DNA from: CADCTQ01 sp963844325
GTDB lineage: Bacteria > Bacteroidota > Bacteroidia > Cytophagales > 172606-1
DNA: 64,000 nt
Direction of reading: 5' to 3'
Assembly (NCBI GenBank): GCA_963844325.1
Contig: CAWJNV010000002.1
Coordinates: forward strand, 5,890,001 to 5,954,000
The notes beneath the pieces are model-generated. The model was given only the letters and a program-made list of their open reading frames with translations. It did no database searches and was not told the DNA's origin. The translations under genes and the position numbers were made by a program. Of this stretch, positions 54,426 to 63,769 are shown piece after piece; within the stretch, counting starts at the first letter, position 1, and each line of letters begins with the position of its first letter.

Positions 54426-55826
54426 ATGAACAGGTTACCTAACTTTCTTCGGGCTGGCCGCCGGTACGTGGGCGGGCTGGCGATCCTGCTTTCCGGGCTG
54501 GCCGGTCTTCCCGCCCTTGCTCAATCCACAACTGATGTCCGGGCATTCTCCATCAAAGACTGCATCGATTACGCCAGCCAGAACAACAGCAACGTAAAGA
54601 TTTCGCGGCTCGACGAGCAGATTGCCCAGCAGGACGTGAACGAGGTCCGTGGCCGCGGCCTGCCGCAAATTAACATCTCGGGTAGTTTTACCGACAATTT
54701 GAAACTGCCCGTTTCTCTGCTGCCCGCAGAATTCTTCGGCGGTGAACCCGGCACGTTTAGGCCGCTCACCTTCGGGACCAAGTACATTGCTACGGCCACG
54801 GGCGAAGTAACGCAAATGATTGTGAACCCCTCTTTCTGGATTGGGTTAAAGGCAGCCAAGTACAGCAGCCGGTTGTCGCAGCAAAACACGCAGGCGACCA
54901 CTGAGCAGGAGGTTTTCGAAATTGCCAATGCGTACTACCAGGTGATTGTCCAGCAGAAACAGCTGGATTTGTTGCGGTCAAACTTAATCAGTACCGGGAA
55001 AACCCTGGCCACCACCGAACTGCAATTCAAAAACGGGGTGGCCAAGCGGGTTGACGTAAACCGTTTGCAGGTCAACTTCAACAACTTACAGTCGCAGGTA
55101 AAGCAGGCCGAACTCAACCTGGTCCAGGTATTTAACCGGTTGAAGTTTGAGATGGGCATGCCGATTGAAAAGCAAATTGTCCTCAGTGATACGGCCATTA
55201 ATTTTCGGGAGGAAGACGCCGTATTGAACGAACCCACCGGCAACTACTTCGAGAGCCGGATTGACTACAAGCGGCTGGAAACCAGCCTGAGTTTGCAGGA
55301 GTTGAACCGGAAGAACGAAATAGCCGGTTATTTTCCCCAGCTTTCTGCCTTTGGCAATTACCAGTACCAGGCCCAGCGTAATGAGTTCAACTTTACCCAA
55401 TCCGGGAAGCCCTGGTTCCAGTCGGCGGCGGTCGGCTTGCGGCTGAACATTCCCGTTTTTGACGGCTTGCAGCGGAACGCTCGGGTTCAGAAAAGTAAGA
55501 TGAGCATTGAACAGGTGAAAGAAAACATTAACCTGACCAGGCAGAGCATCAACCTGGAAGTGTCCAACGCCCTCACGCAGTACCGCAACACGCTGCAACG
55601 GATTGAAAATGAGCAGCAGAACGTGCAGCTGGCCGAGGAAGTGTACGGCGTGACCCAACTCGAATTCCGGGAAGGCGTGGGCACCTCCACCGACGTGGTG
55701 AACGCCGAAACGGCCCTGCGCCAGGCCCAGACGACCTACATCACCACGCTGCTTGACCTGTACACGGCGCGCCTCGACCTCGAACGGGCCAAGGGCAACA
55801 TCCTGCCGTACCTCACCAACCGATGA
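54426..55826 (+). CDS. TolC-family outer-membrane efflux protein
   Basis: About 466 residues from ATG 54426 (MNRLPNFLRAGRRYVGGLAI), which begins a signal peptide cleaved near LPALAQ. Two repeated coiled-coil halves are evident: SIKDCIDYASQNNSNVKISR opens the first, and TRQSINLEVSNALTQYRNTL the second, with YGVTQLEFREGVGTSTDVVN near the end. Such proteins form trimeric channels through the outer membrane and periplasm. The operon order TetR-TolC-HlyD-RND is typical for Bacteroidota pumps. Confidence 0.93.
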   Translation: MNRLPNFLRAGRRYVGGLAILLSGLAGLPALAQSTTDVRAFSIKDCIDYASQNNSNVKISRLDEQIAQQDVNEVRGRGLPQINISGSFTDNLKLPVSLLPAEFFGGEPGTFRPLTFGTKYIATATGEVTQMIVNPSFWIGLKAAKYSSRLSQQNTQATTEQEVFEIANAYYQVIVQQKQLDLLRSNLISTGKTLATTELQFKNGVAKRVDVNRLQVNFNNLQSQVKQAELNLVQVFNRLKFEMGMPIEKQIVLSDTAINFREEDAVLNEPTGNYFESRIDYKRLETSLSLQELNRKNEIAGYFPQLSAFGNYQYQAQRNEFNFTQSGKPWFQSAAVGLRLNIPVFDGLQRNARVQKSKMSIEQVKENINLTRQSINLEVSNALTQYRNTLQRIENEQQNVQLAEEVYGVTQLEFREGVGTSTDVVNAETALRQAQTTYITTLLDLYTARLDLERAKGNILPYLTNR

Positions 55827-55920
55827 ATTATAAATTATGGATTTTGAATGATGAATTACCAGGGAGCAGCATCCTGGCGGTAGCAATCCAAAATCCATGA
55901 TCCAACATCCAAAATCATTT
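55825..55920. repeat. ATCCAAN-type inverted heptamer repeat
   Basis: The left arm is GAATTAT AAATTAT GGATTTT GAATGAT GAATTAC; the right arm is ATCCAAA ATCCATG ATCCAAC ATCCAAA ATCATTT. The loop holds CCAGGGAGCAGCATCCTGG, itself a small hairpin. It overlaps the TolC stop codon and lies 16 bp before the next start codon, inside the operon. Confidence 0.85.
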
Positions 55921-55935
55921 CTCCTCCCTCTTTCC

Positions 55936-57072
55936 ATGAAACGCATCCTTAGCATTGTAGCCATTCTGGCCGTCGTGGCCCTGGTCGCCTTCCGGCTGGT
56001 GAGCAACAAGAAGGCGATTGACGAAAAAAACCAACTGCCCGACAACACGGGCGTAACCGTGGCCGTGAACGCGGCCCCGGTGCAGAGCCGGGTCAGCCAG
56101 CGCAACCTGAGCCTGGTGGGCACGGTGGCCGCCAACCAGGTCATCGACGTAAAAGCCGAAGTCCAGGGCAAGCTCCTGAGCCTGAACGTGGACCTGGGCG
56201 ACGTCGTGCGCAAGGGGCAAGTCATCGGCCGCATCGACAACCAGTTGCAGCAACTGGCCGTGCGCAACGCCGAGCAGCAACTGGCCGACGCCCGGCAGAA
56301 CGTGGAGCGGTACAAAAACCTCTTCGAAGGCGGCGCGGCCACGCAGGCCCAACTGGACCAGTACCGGCTGGCCTTCGAGAACGCCACCAACCAACTCGCC
56401 CAGGCCCGCAAGCAACTCGCCAACGCCGTGGTGACCGCCCCCATCAGCGGACAGGTCACCCAGAAGGCCGTGGAGGCCGGCGCCTTCCTCAACCTCGGCG
56501 CGGCCATCGTGACCATCGTGGACGTGTCGCGGCTGAAGGTGCAGCTCAACGTGGCCGAAACCGACGTGTACGCCCTCAAACCCGGCGACCCGGTAAGCAT
56601 CACCACGACGGTGTTTCCCGGCGTGACCTACCCCGGCAAGATCACCTTCATCAGCCCCGCCGGCGACGAGGCGCACAACTACCCGGTGGAAGTATCTTTT
56701 GCCAACCAGGCCAGAAACCAACTGAAGGCCGGTACGTACGTTGACATCACCTTTAACCGCCAGAGCCAGGCGGCCAGCCTGCAAATCCCGCGCGAAGCCC
56801 TGGTGGGCAGCGTGAAAAACGCCCAGGTGTACGTAGTGGGCGACGACAGCACGGCCCGGCTGCGCAAGGTGACCATCGGCGCCGACAACGGCGACCACCT
56901 CGAAGTACTCGCAGGCCTCAGGGAAGGCGAACGGGTGGTGACCACCGGCCAAATCAACCTGACCGACAGCACCCGCGTCAACATCATCGGCAGCACCGCC
57001 GGGAACGGGGCCACGCCCCAGGGCACCGGCAACGCCCCGGCCTCCGGCGGCTCTTCCGCCATGAGCCAGTAA
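55936..57072 (+). CDS. RND efflux periplasmic adaptor (HlyD/MFP family)
   Basis: About 378 residues from ATG 55936. MKRILSIVAILAVVALVAFR is an N-terminal anchor or signal. It has the lipoyl half-motifs VDVKAEVQGKLLSLNVDLGD / VTAPISGQVTQKAVEAGAFL around a coiled coil, a beta-barrel domain (DVYALKPGDPVSITTTVFPG) and membrane-proximal domain (IPREALVGSVKNAQVYVVGD). It links the inner-membrane pump to the TolC-like channel. The end is Gly/Ala/Ser-rich. Confidence 0.93.
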   Translation: MKRILSIVAILAVVALVAFRLVSNKKAIDEKNQLPDNTGVTVAVNAAPVQSRVSQRNLSLVGTVAANQVIDVKAEVQGKLLSLNVDLGDVVRKGQVIGRIDNQLQQLAVRNAEQQLADARQNVERYKNLFEGGAATQAQLDQYRLAFENATNQLAQARKQLANAVVTAPISGQVTQKAVEAGAFLNLGAAIVTIVDVSRLKVQLNVAETDVYALKPGDPVSITTTVFPGVTYPGKITFISPAGDEAHNYPVEVSFANQARNQLKAGTYVDITFNRQSQAASLQIPREALVGSVKNAQVYVVGDDSTARLRKVTIGADNGDHLEVLAGLREGERVVTTGQINLTDSTRVNIIGSTAGNGATPQGTGNAPASGGSSAMSQ

Positions 57073-57077
57073 CCGGA

Positions 57078-57213
57078 TATCGTTGATCGTTATTGGTTGT
57101 TCGTGGACCAGGAAGTGGGGTTTCCCGCATTGGAGCGCCAAGCCCGAACAACGAACAACCAACAACGATCAACCAACAGCGAACAACCAACAACGATCAA
57201 CGAACAACGAAAC
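57078..57213. repeat. CSAWCAA-type inverted heptamer repeat, longest array
   Basis: The right arm has about ten consecutive 7-bp units (CGAACAA CGAACAA CCAACAA CGATCAA ...); the left arm is shorter (ATCGTTGATCGTTATTGGTT). The loop is TGGACCAGGAAGTGGGG and on. It lies between the adaptor stop and the RND start (6 bp and 4 bp away). Translation through it gives a spurious TTNNQQRSTN-type extension of the pump. Confidence 0.9.
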
Positions 57214-57216
57214 GCA

Positions 57217-60200
57217 ATGTCCATTACCGAAATATCCATCAAACGCCCCGCCCTGGTGATCGTGATCTTCACCGTGCTGGGTATTCTCGGGCTGATCAGT
57301 TACTCGCAACTGAACTACAACCTGCTGCCCGAATTCGAAGCGCCGGTGCTGTCAGTGGTGACAGTCTACCCGGGTGCGGCGGCGGGCGAAGTAGAAACGT
57401 CCGTCACCAAACGCATTGAAGATGCGCTCTCCTCGCTGGAAAACCTCGACAAGATCCAGTCTACCTCCCGGGAAGGCGTGTCGCTGGTGGTGATCCAGCT
57501 CCTGCAATCGGCCGACGTGGACGAGGCCGTGCAGGACGCCCAGCGCAAGGTCAACGCCATCCTGGCCCGCCTGCCCGACGAGGTGGAGTCGCCCACGATC
57601 AACAAGTTTTCCACCGGCGATCTGCCCGTGCTGCAACTGGGCGTGTCGGGCAACCTGAGCCCCACGCAGTTCTACAAGCTGGTGGAAGACCGCGTCCAGC
57701 CGCAACTCGCCAAGGTGCCCGGCGTGGGCCAGATCACGCTGGTGGGCGGCGAAGAGCGCGAAATCCAGGTGAACGTGGACCCCGAAAAACTGCGGGCCTA
57801 CGGCTTGTCGCTCAACCAGGTCACCCAGGCCATTGCCGGGGCCAACCAGGATTTCCCGACGGGCAAGGTGCAAACCCCCGACCAGCAGTACAGCCTGCGC
57901 GTGGCGGCCAAGTTTGCCTCCCTCAACGACATCCGTAGCCAGGCCATTACCTACCGGCCGGGCGGCAGCCGCGTGACCGTGGGCGACGTGGCCGAAGTGG
58001 TGGACGGCGTGGCCGAAATCAACACGCTCAACCGCATCAACGGCCGGTCTTCAGTCGGCATCATCATCCAGAAGCAGGCCGACGCCAACGCCGTGGAGGT
58101 CAGCGAACAGATCCGGGGCCAGATCGGCAACCTCGAAAAAATGTACGGGGCCGAAGGCGTGAAGTTCAGCGTCGCCAACGATACCTCCACCTATACGCTG
58201 GCCTCGGCCGACGCCGTGCAGTTTGACCTGCTGCTGGCCGTTGTGATCGTGGCCGGCGTGATGCTGGTGTTCCTGCACAGCCTGCGCTCTTCGCTGATCG
58301 TGATGGTGGCGCTGCCCACGTCGATGATCTCCACGTTCATCCTCATGTACGTGATGGGCTTTTCGCTCAACCTGATGACGCTCATGGCCCTCTCGCTGGT
58401 GGTGGGCATCCTGGTGGACGACTCCATCGTGGTGCTCGAAAACATCTACCGCCACATGGAAATGGGCAAGGACAAGCGCACCGCCGCCCTTGACGGCCGG
58501 AACGAGATCGGCTTTACGGCCCTTGCCATTACCCTGGTGGACGTGGTGGTGTTCCTGCCCATGTCGCTGGTGTCGGGCCTGATCGGCAACATCGTGCGGG
58601 AATTCTCGCTGGTGGTCGTGTTCTCCACGCTCATGAGCTTGTTCGTGTCTTTCACGATCACGCCCATGCTGGCCTCCCGCTTCGGCAAGATCGACCACTT
58701 CACCAACAAGACGCTCTGGGGACGCATTTCGCTGGGCTTCGAACGCCTGTTCACCGGTTTGCAGAACGCTTACGCGCGCATCCTGGGCTGGTCGCTGGGC
58801 CACCGCTGGGTGATCTACGTGGTGTCGCTGGTGCTGTTCGTGGGCACGATTGCCCTCGTGCCGGCCGGCTTCATCGGCAGTGAGTTTACGGCGCAGGGCG
58901 ACCGGGGCGAACTGGTGGTGTCGCTCAAGCTCGACCCGCAGGTGACCTTGTACCAGAACAACCAGGTGACGCGGCAAGTGGAAAACATCATCAAGGCGCG
59001 GCCGGAGGTGAAGATGGTGCTCAGCCAGGTGGGCCGCTCCAGCGGCTCGGTGGGCACCAGTGCGGGCACCAACAACCGTTCGGAAATCACGGTGATCCTG
59101 GTGGACAAAAAAGACCGTTCGATCAGCACCGAAGCCTTCGGGGCGCAGATCAAGGACGAAATCCGCAGGATTCCCGGCGTGCAGGTGAAGGCTGCCCCGA
59201 CGGGCATTACCGGCAACGCCAACCAGGCCCCGATCCAGATCGTGCTCAAGGGCACGGAACTGGCGAAGGTTCAGCAGGCCGCCAACACCGTGCTGGGCGT
59301 GGTGAAAACCGTGCCCGGCGCGACGGACGTGGAGTTTTCGGTGGAAGACCCCAACCCGGAATTGCAGGTACACATTGACCGCGAACGGCTCGCCGCCCTG
59401 GGCCTTTCGGTGGCCGACGTGGGCGCCACGCTGCAAACGGCCTTCAACGGCAACGACAATTCGCAGTACCGCGAAGGGGGCTTCGAATACGACATCCTCG
59501 TATCGCTTGACCGCTTCAACCGCAAGAACAAGGAAGACGTGGGCAACCTGTCTTTTGTGAACAACCAGGGGCAACTCGTGCAGCTCAAGCAGTTTGCCAC
59601 CGTTGACCAGGAACTGGGCGCCAGCGTGCTCGAACGCCGCGACCGCCTCACCTCCATCACGGTGAACGCGCAGGTGGTGGGCCGCCCGGTGGGTACGGTG
59701 GGCGCCGACATCCAGGCCAAGATGAAGAGCAACCCCTTGCCCGACGGCATCGTGATCGAGTACGCCGGTTCGCTGCAACAGCAGTCCGACGCCTTCGGCA
59801 GCCTGGGCCTGGCGCTGGCGGTTGCCATCCTGTTCGTGTACCTGATCATGGTGGCGCTGTACGACTCGTTCGTCTACCCGTTCATTGTGTTGTTCTCGCT
59901 GCCGGTGGCCCTCATCGGGGCGCTGCTGGCCCTGGCGCTGGCCCGCGAAAACCTGAGCATCTTCTCGATCATCGGGATGATCATGCTGATGGGCCTGGTG
60001 GCGAAGAACGCCATCCTGCTGGTGGACTTTACCAACCACCTGCGGGAGCAGGGCATGTCGGTGCGCGACGCCCTCATCGAAGCGGGCCGCGAACGCCTCC
60101 GCCCGATCCTGATGACGACGCTGGCAATGGTGTTCGGGATGCTGCCGATTGCCCTGGCGAAGGGCGCCGGTGCCGAAACCAAGAACGGCCTGGCCTGGGT

Positions 60201-60363
60201 AATCATCGGGGGCCTGACGAGTTCGCTGCTCCTGACGCTGGTGCTGGTGCCCTCGGCGTACATGACCTTCGAGCGGATCATCGCCAAAGTGCGGGGCTGG
60301 TTCGGCAAAAAGCCCGAACTGCCTACCTCGGCCCCCAACCCCGCCTGGGACGTGCAGCGGTAG
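57217..60363 (+). CDS. RND-family efflux pump (HAE1-type, AcrB-like)
   Basis: About 1048 residues, usual for the family, from ATG 57217 (MSITEISIKRPALVIVIFTV). It has twelve membrane helices in two halves, with large periplasmic loops after helix 1 and 7. Visible motifs are SSLENLDKIQSTSREGVSLV, the proton-relay GILVDDSIVVLENIYRHMEM with two Asp residues in helix 4, and IGMIMLMGLVAKNAILLVDF. It uses the proton gradient to expel drugs or hydrophobic compounds through the adaptor and TolC channel. The frame opening at 57097 is rejected, since it only reads the upstream repeat. Confidence 0.95.
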   Translation: MSITEISIKRPALVIVIFTVLGILGLISYSQLNYNLLPEFEAPVLSVVTVYPGAAAGEVETSVTKRIEDALSSLENLDKIQSTSREGVSLVVIQLLQSADVDEAVQDAQRKVNAILARLPDEVESPTINKFSTGDLPVLQLGVSGNLSPTQFYKLVEDRVQPQLAKVPGVGQITLVGGEEREIQVNVDPEKLRAYGLSLNQVTQAIAGANQDFPTGKVQTPDQQYSLRVAAKFASLNDIRSQAITYRPGGSRVTVGDVAEVVDGVAEINTLNRINGRSSVGIIIQKQADANAVEVSEQIRGQIGNLEKMYGAEGVKFSVANDTSTYTLASADAVQFDLLLAVVIVAGVMLVFLHSLRSSLIVMVALPTSMISTFILMYVMGFSLNLMTLMALSLVVGILVDDSIVVLENIYRHMEMGKDKRTAALDGRNEIGFTALAITLVDVVVFLPMSLVSGLIGNIVREFSLVVVFSTLMSLFVSFTITPMLASRFGKIDHFTNKTLWGRISLGFERLFTGLQNAYARILGWSLGHRWVIYVVSLVLFVGTIALVPAGFIGSEFTAQGDRGELVVSLKLDPQVTLYQNNQVTRQVENIIKARPEVKMVLSQVGRSSGSVGTSAGTNNRSEITVILVDKKDRSISTEAFGAQIKDEIRRIPGVQVKAAPTGITGNANQAPIQIVLKGTELAKVQQAANTVLGVVKTVPGATDVEFSVEDPNPELQVHIDRERLAALGLSVADVGATLQTAFNGNDNSQYREGGFEYDILVSLDRFNRKNKEDVGNLSFVNNQGQLVQLKQFATVDQELGASVLERRDRLTSITVNAQVVGRPVGTVGADIQAKMKSNPLPDGIVIEYAGSLQQQSDAFGSLGLALAVAILFVYLIMVALYDSFVYPFIVLFSLPVALIGALLALALARENLSIFSIIGMIMLMGLVAKNAILLVDFTNHLREQGMSVRDALIEAGRERLRPILMTTLAMVFGMLPIALAKGAGAETKNGLAWVIIGGLTSSLLLTLVLVPSAYMTFERIIAKVRGWFGKKPELPTSAPNPAWDVQR

Positions 60364-60385
60364 GGAGGCAGGATTGCCTGATTAA

Positions 60386-60519
60386 TTGAATTGACAAGGT
60401 TGTATGGCGGTATGGCGGTATGGCTGAATGGCTATATGGTTGGCAGTCAGATTGTAAGTAGACCTGCGTAAGCCCAACAATCAACCATACAGCCATACAA
60501 CCCTCCTTGTCAATTCAAC
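60386..60519. repeat. TATGGCNG-type inverted octamer repeat
   Basis: Outer GAATTGACAAGG / CCTTGTCAATTC ends enclose octamers TATGGCGG TATGGCGG TATGGCTG AATGGCTA TATGGTTG and the reverse AACCATACAGCCATACAACC. Loop about 35 bp. Related to the element at 38070. It lies 23 bp after the pump stop, in a 632-bp gap. Confidence 0.88.
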
Positions 60520-60630
60520 TACCCGTTAGCCTGCCGGCTGGAAGCGGACGCTTCCCGTCCGGAAAGGCACCGGCGGACGCCTGCGCCAGTACGCGTGAGA
60601 AGAGCGACCACGCGTATGGTATGATTGAGA

Positions 60631-60861
60631 GGGCTTTTACGCAGGTACAGCGGGCAAAATGAGGGCGTCAGCAAACAAAATAATGCCGTCAGCGGGCTAA
60701 AACCGCTTTACAGCGTGCCCAAATCCATCAGCAGCGGGCCGCCATGCACCCGCAGCACACCGAATTGCGCGTACTGAAGGCCAAAAGACGCCGCCACCTG
60801 ACAGAAATGAGCTTGCAACGGGCAAAAATGCGCCGGCACCTGACGAAAAGGCAGCCGCAAT
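60631..60861. repeat. Degenerate 21-bp tandem array, 11 units
   Basis: Eleven contiguous 21-bp units (boundaries 60631, 60652, 60673 ... 60841) are related to GGGCnAAAwtGCGCCgtCAGC: the GGGC start, A-run at positions 5-9 and CAGC/CACC end recur while other bases vary. Degeneration suggests it is old and maintained for spacing rather than identity. It lies upstream of the erythromycin-esterase-like gene. Confidence 0.7.
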
Positions 60862-60995
60862 GCCTTGCCGGACGCGTCATTTGCCCGGCAATGCCCCTTC
60901 CGGCACAAAATATCCGCCTCTCGTGCAACCCTGCCCGCACGAATCAGTACACATCAACCAGACTGCTATTTTTTAACCTGATCCCCCTTTTTTGT

Positions 60996-62456
60996 ATGTA
61001 CGGCAAGGGCACCCGGCGCTGGCCGCTCACCGGCGCACTCCTGGCATTGGGACTGTTTTCGTTCGGCAACGGTCCGCAACCCCAAAAGCATCCTGTACCA
61101 CCCCCGGCCGCCGTGGCCGCAACCACTACCGTTCCATCCGCAACCACGGCCGGGCCGCGGGACGACGACAAGCCGGTGCGCCTGCGCATTCCCAGCCACC
61201 CGCTGCGCAACGAAGCGGACCTTGACGTGCTGCTGCGCGAGATCGGCGACGCCCGGGTGGTGCTGCTGGGCGAGGCCTCGCACGGCACGGCCGAATACTA
61301 CACCTGGCGGGCCGCCCTCTCGCGGCGGCTCATTGGGGAAAAGGGCTTTGATTTCATTGCCGTGGAGGGCGAATGGGCCGACTCCTACCGGGTCAACCAG
61401 TTCATCCGGGGCGAAAAAAAGGACAGCGCCGCGGCCGTGGCCCTGCTGCGGCAGTATAACCGCTGGCCCACCTGGATGTGGGGCAACTACGAGGTGGCTT
61501 CGCTGGTGACGTGGCTCAACGCCTGCAACCAGGGCCGTCCCGCCGCGTCGCAGGCGGGCTTCTACGGCCTCGATGTGTACTGCCTCTGGGAATCGATGAC
61601 GGAACTGATGCCGCTGCTGCCCCGCACGGAGACCGGGTTGCGCAACGCCGCCCAGAAGGTGCACCGGTGCTTCCAGCCCTACAGCGCCGACGCCCAGCAG
61701 TACGCCGAGGCGGTAGCCAACGCCGAAGCCAACTGCCAGGGCGAAACCAACCGCCTCTGGAACGCCGTGCGCAAGCTGGCCGACGGTCGTCCGGCGGACG
61801 ACGAAACCCGCTTCCTGCTGGAACAGAACGCCCTGGTGGCCCTCAACGCCGAGCGGTACTACCGTTCGATGGTGGGCTTTACCGAATCCTCCTGGAACAT
61901 CCGCGACCGGCACATGGCCCAGACGCTACAGCGCCTGCTCGACTTCCACGGCCCGCAGTCGAAGGCCATCGTGTGGGAGCACAACACGCACGTGGGCGAC
62001 GCCCGCTACACCGACATGGCCCGCAGCGGCGAGGTAAACGTGGGGCAACTGGTGCGCAAGGCGTACGGGGAGGAAAACGTGTTCATCGTGGGCTTCGGCT
62101 CGTACGGGGGCTCGGTGATTGCCTCGCGGGCCTGGGGGGCGCCCCTCCAGAAGATGACCGTGCCGCCGGCCGTCGCGGGCAGTTGGGAACACCTCCTCCA
62201 CGAACTGAGCCCCGCCGACAAGATCATTCTGTCGCGGGACATCCGGGCGGAAGAAGCCTTGAAGCGGCCGGTGGGGCACCGGGCCATCGGCGTGGTGTAC
62301 GACCCCAAATCGGAGCACCTGGGCAACTACGTGCCGTCGGTGATTCCCAAACGCTACGACGCCTTCGTGTACGTGGAGCAGACGGAGGCCCTGCACCCCA
62401 TTCCCATTCCGCTCAGCGCCAACGAACCACCCGACCTCTACCCTTCCGGCTCGTAG
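60996..62456 (+). CDS. Erythromycin-esterase-family protein
   Basis: About 486 residues from ATG 60996 (MYGKGTRRWPLTGALLALGL), giving a signal peptide and a Pro/Ala-rich linker, so the protein is exported. The EreA/Succinoglycan-biosynthesis fold is shown by VVLLGEASHGTAEYYTWRAA with catalytic His, FDFIAVEGEWADSYRVNQFI with Glu, and IVWEHNTHVGDARYTDM. Family members hydrolyse the macrolide lactone or other esters; many chromosomal relatives do not act on erythromycin. The frame opening at 60744 is rejected, because it reads the 21-bp repeats. Confidence 0.88.
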   Translation: MYGKGTRRWPLTGALLALGLFSFGNGPQPQKHPVPPPAAVAATTTVPSATTAGPRDDDKPVRLRIPSHPLRNEADLDVLLREIGDARVVLLGEASHGTAEYYTWRAALSRRLIGEKGFDFIAVEGEWADSYRVNQFIRGEKKDSAAAVALLRQYNRWPTWMWGNYEVASLVTWLNACNQGRPAASQAGFYGLDVYCLWESMTELMPLLPRTETGLRNAAQKVHRCFQPYSADAQQYAEAVANAEANCQGETNRLWNAVRKLADGRPADDETRFLLEQNALVALNAERYYRSMVGFTESSWNIRDRHMAQTLQRLLDFHGPQSKAIVWEHNTHVGDARYTDMARSGEVNVGQLVRKAYGEENVFIVGFGSYGGSVIASRAWGAPLQKMTVPPAVAGSWEHLLHELSPADKIILSRDIRAEEALKRPVGHRAIGVVYDPKSEHLGNYVPSVIPKRYDAFVYVEQTEALHPIPIPLSANEPPDLYPSGS

Positions 62457-62463
62457 CTATCAA

Positions 62464-62563
62464 TAGTACACGGATGGGTTATGATGATTATGATTTATGA
62501 TGATCTTTTGATCTAATTTGAATCAGTCCTGATCATAATCATCATAACCCATCCGTGTACCAT
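62464..62563. repeat. AATCATG-type inverted repeat (copy 3 of 3)
   Basis: Ends AGTACACGGATGGGTTATGA and TCATAACCCATCCGTGTAC are near-perfect reverse complements, with GATTATGATTTATGATGATC and AATCAGTCCTGATCATAATC inside. It begins 8 bp after the stop of the esterase-like gene. Confidence 0.88.
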
Positions 62564-62693
62564 TCCCTAAAACCCCCACCCCATGCTCAACCCTTTCCTG
62601 GCCCTTCCCGTAACGTTTCCAACGCTTGTCTTTAACCCTTTCCTGACCCTTCTCCTCAACCTCCTGCCCTCCCAACCTGCTAACCTTCCCCCC

Positions 62694-63562
62694 ATGTCCC
62701 CTTCCCGCGACCGCCTCTACGCCGATGTCGAGTTTCTAACCTCTATCCAGCCCGCCCGCAACTACCAAACCTGGCTTCATTGAACAAAGCTGCCGACTAC
62801 ATCAAGGCAGAGTTCAGTAAGCTCGGCTGCCGGGTAACGAGCAGCCCTTTCATGCCGAGGGCCGCAGCGTACCGCAACATCATCGCCTCCTTCGGCCCGC
62901 CCGAGGCCGAGCGCATCATCGTGGGCGCGCACTACGACGTGTGCGGCGACCAGCCCGGCGCCGACGACAACGCCAGCGCCGTGGCCGGCCTGCTCGAAAC
63001 CGCCCGCCTGCTCCACCTGAACCGGCCCCGCGCTGTTTCACCGCATCGATTTTGTGGCCTACCCCAACGAGGAGCCGCCCTATTTTGCCACCGACCACAT
63101 GGGCAGCGCCGTGCACGCCCGCGCCCTGCACGCAGGAAAAAGTGCCGGTGCGGGCCATGATTTGCTACGAAATGATCGGCTACTTCACCGACGCAGCCCG
63201 GCTCGCAGAGCTTCCCCGACGAGCCCTGGCCAAGCTGTACCCCAGCACCGGCAACTTCATCATGGTAGTGGGCAAAACCGGCCAGGAAGCATTCACCCAG
63301 CGAGTGCACAACTCCATGCAGCCCCACGCCGGCTCGCTCGACGTGCAGCGCATCAATTTGCCCGACCCGCATGGGCTTGGCCGGCCTTTCCGACCACCGC
63401 AACTACTGGCGCATACGGCTACAACGGCCGTGATGATCAACGACACGTCCTTCCTGCGCAACCCCAACTACCACCAGAACCACCGACACCATCGACACGC
63501 TGGACTTCACAAACATGGCCGAAGTCGTCCGCGGCGTGTACGCGGCGCTGATCCGGCTGTGA
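62694..63562 (+). pseudogene. M28-family aminopeptidase with many frame changes
   Basis: Spliced across frames, the peptidase reads SRDRLYADVEFLTSIQPARN, LNKAADYIKAEFSKLGCRVT, metal-binding IIVGAHYDVCGDQPGADDNA (His and Asp), ASAVAGLLETARLL, then FVAYPNEEPPYFATDHMGSA (catalytic Glu-Glu), VRAMICYEMIGYFTD, and MINDTSFLRNPNYHQ with the last His. Frame changes occur near 62767, 62845, 62870, 63027, 63130, 63186, 63372, 63412, 63424 and 63480, mostly one base. The intact family removes N-terminal residues using two zinc ions. It cannot be translated as written. The upstream C/T-rich stretch (62583-62693) is low complexity, and the exact start is uncertain. Confidence 0.85.
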
Positions 63563-63715
63563 ACAGGGAACAGTAATCAGTGAACAATAATCAGGGAACA
63601 GTAATCAGTAAACAGTGGGGCGCGTAGGTTACCGCATCCGCCTGACCATTGACTACTGTTCACTGATTACTGTTCCCTGATTACTGTTTACTGTTCACTG
63701 ATTACTGTTTACTGA
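63560..63715. repeat. CAGTRAW-type inverted heptamer repeat (copy 5 of 5)
   Basis: The longest copy: CAGTAAT CAGTGAA CAATAAT CAGGGAA CAGTAAT CAGTAAA form the left arm and TACTGTTCACTGATTACTGT and further units the right. The loop GCGCGTAGGTTACCGCATCC matches the others. It overlaps the stop of the broken peptidase. Confidence 0.92.
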
Positions 63716-63769
63716 ACCTCCTACGTATTTCCCGCCCACCCGGGGTTTATACCGCATAAAAATCAGTAT

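Noticed and set aside
57097..57216. N-terminal extension of the RND pump (MFVDQEVGFP... TTNNQQ)
   Set aside because: It reads through the heptamer hairpin; the normal RND start MSITEISIKRP is at 57217.
60631..60861. CRISPR-like or coding interpretation of the 21-bp array
   Set aside because: Units are contiguous and all positions drift, with no constant repeat and variable spacer. The minus-strand frame at 60708-60908 and the plus-strand frame at 60744 merely follow the 21-bp period.
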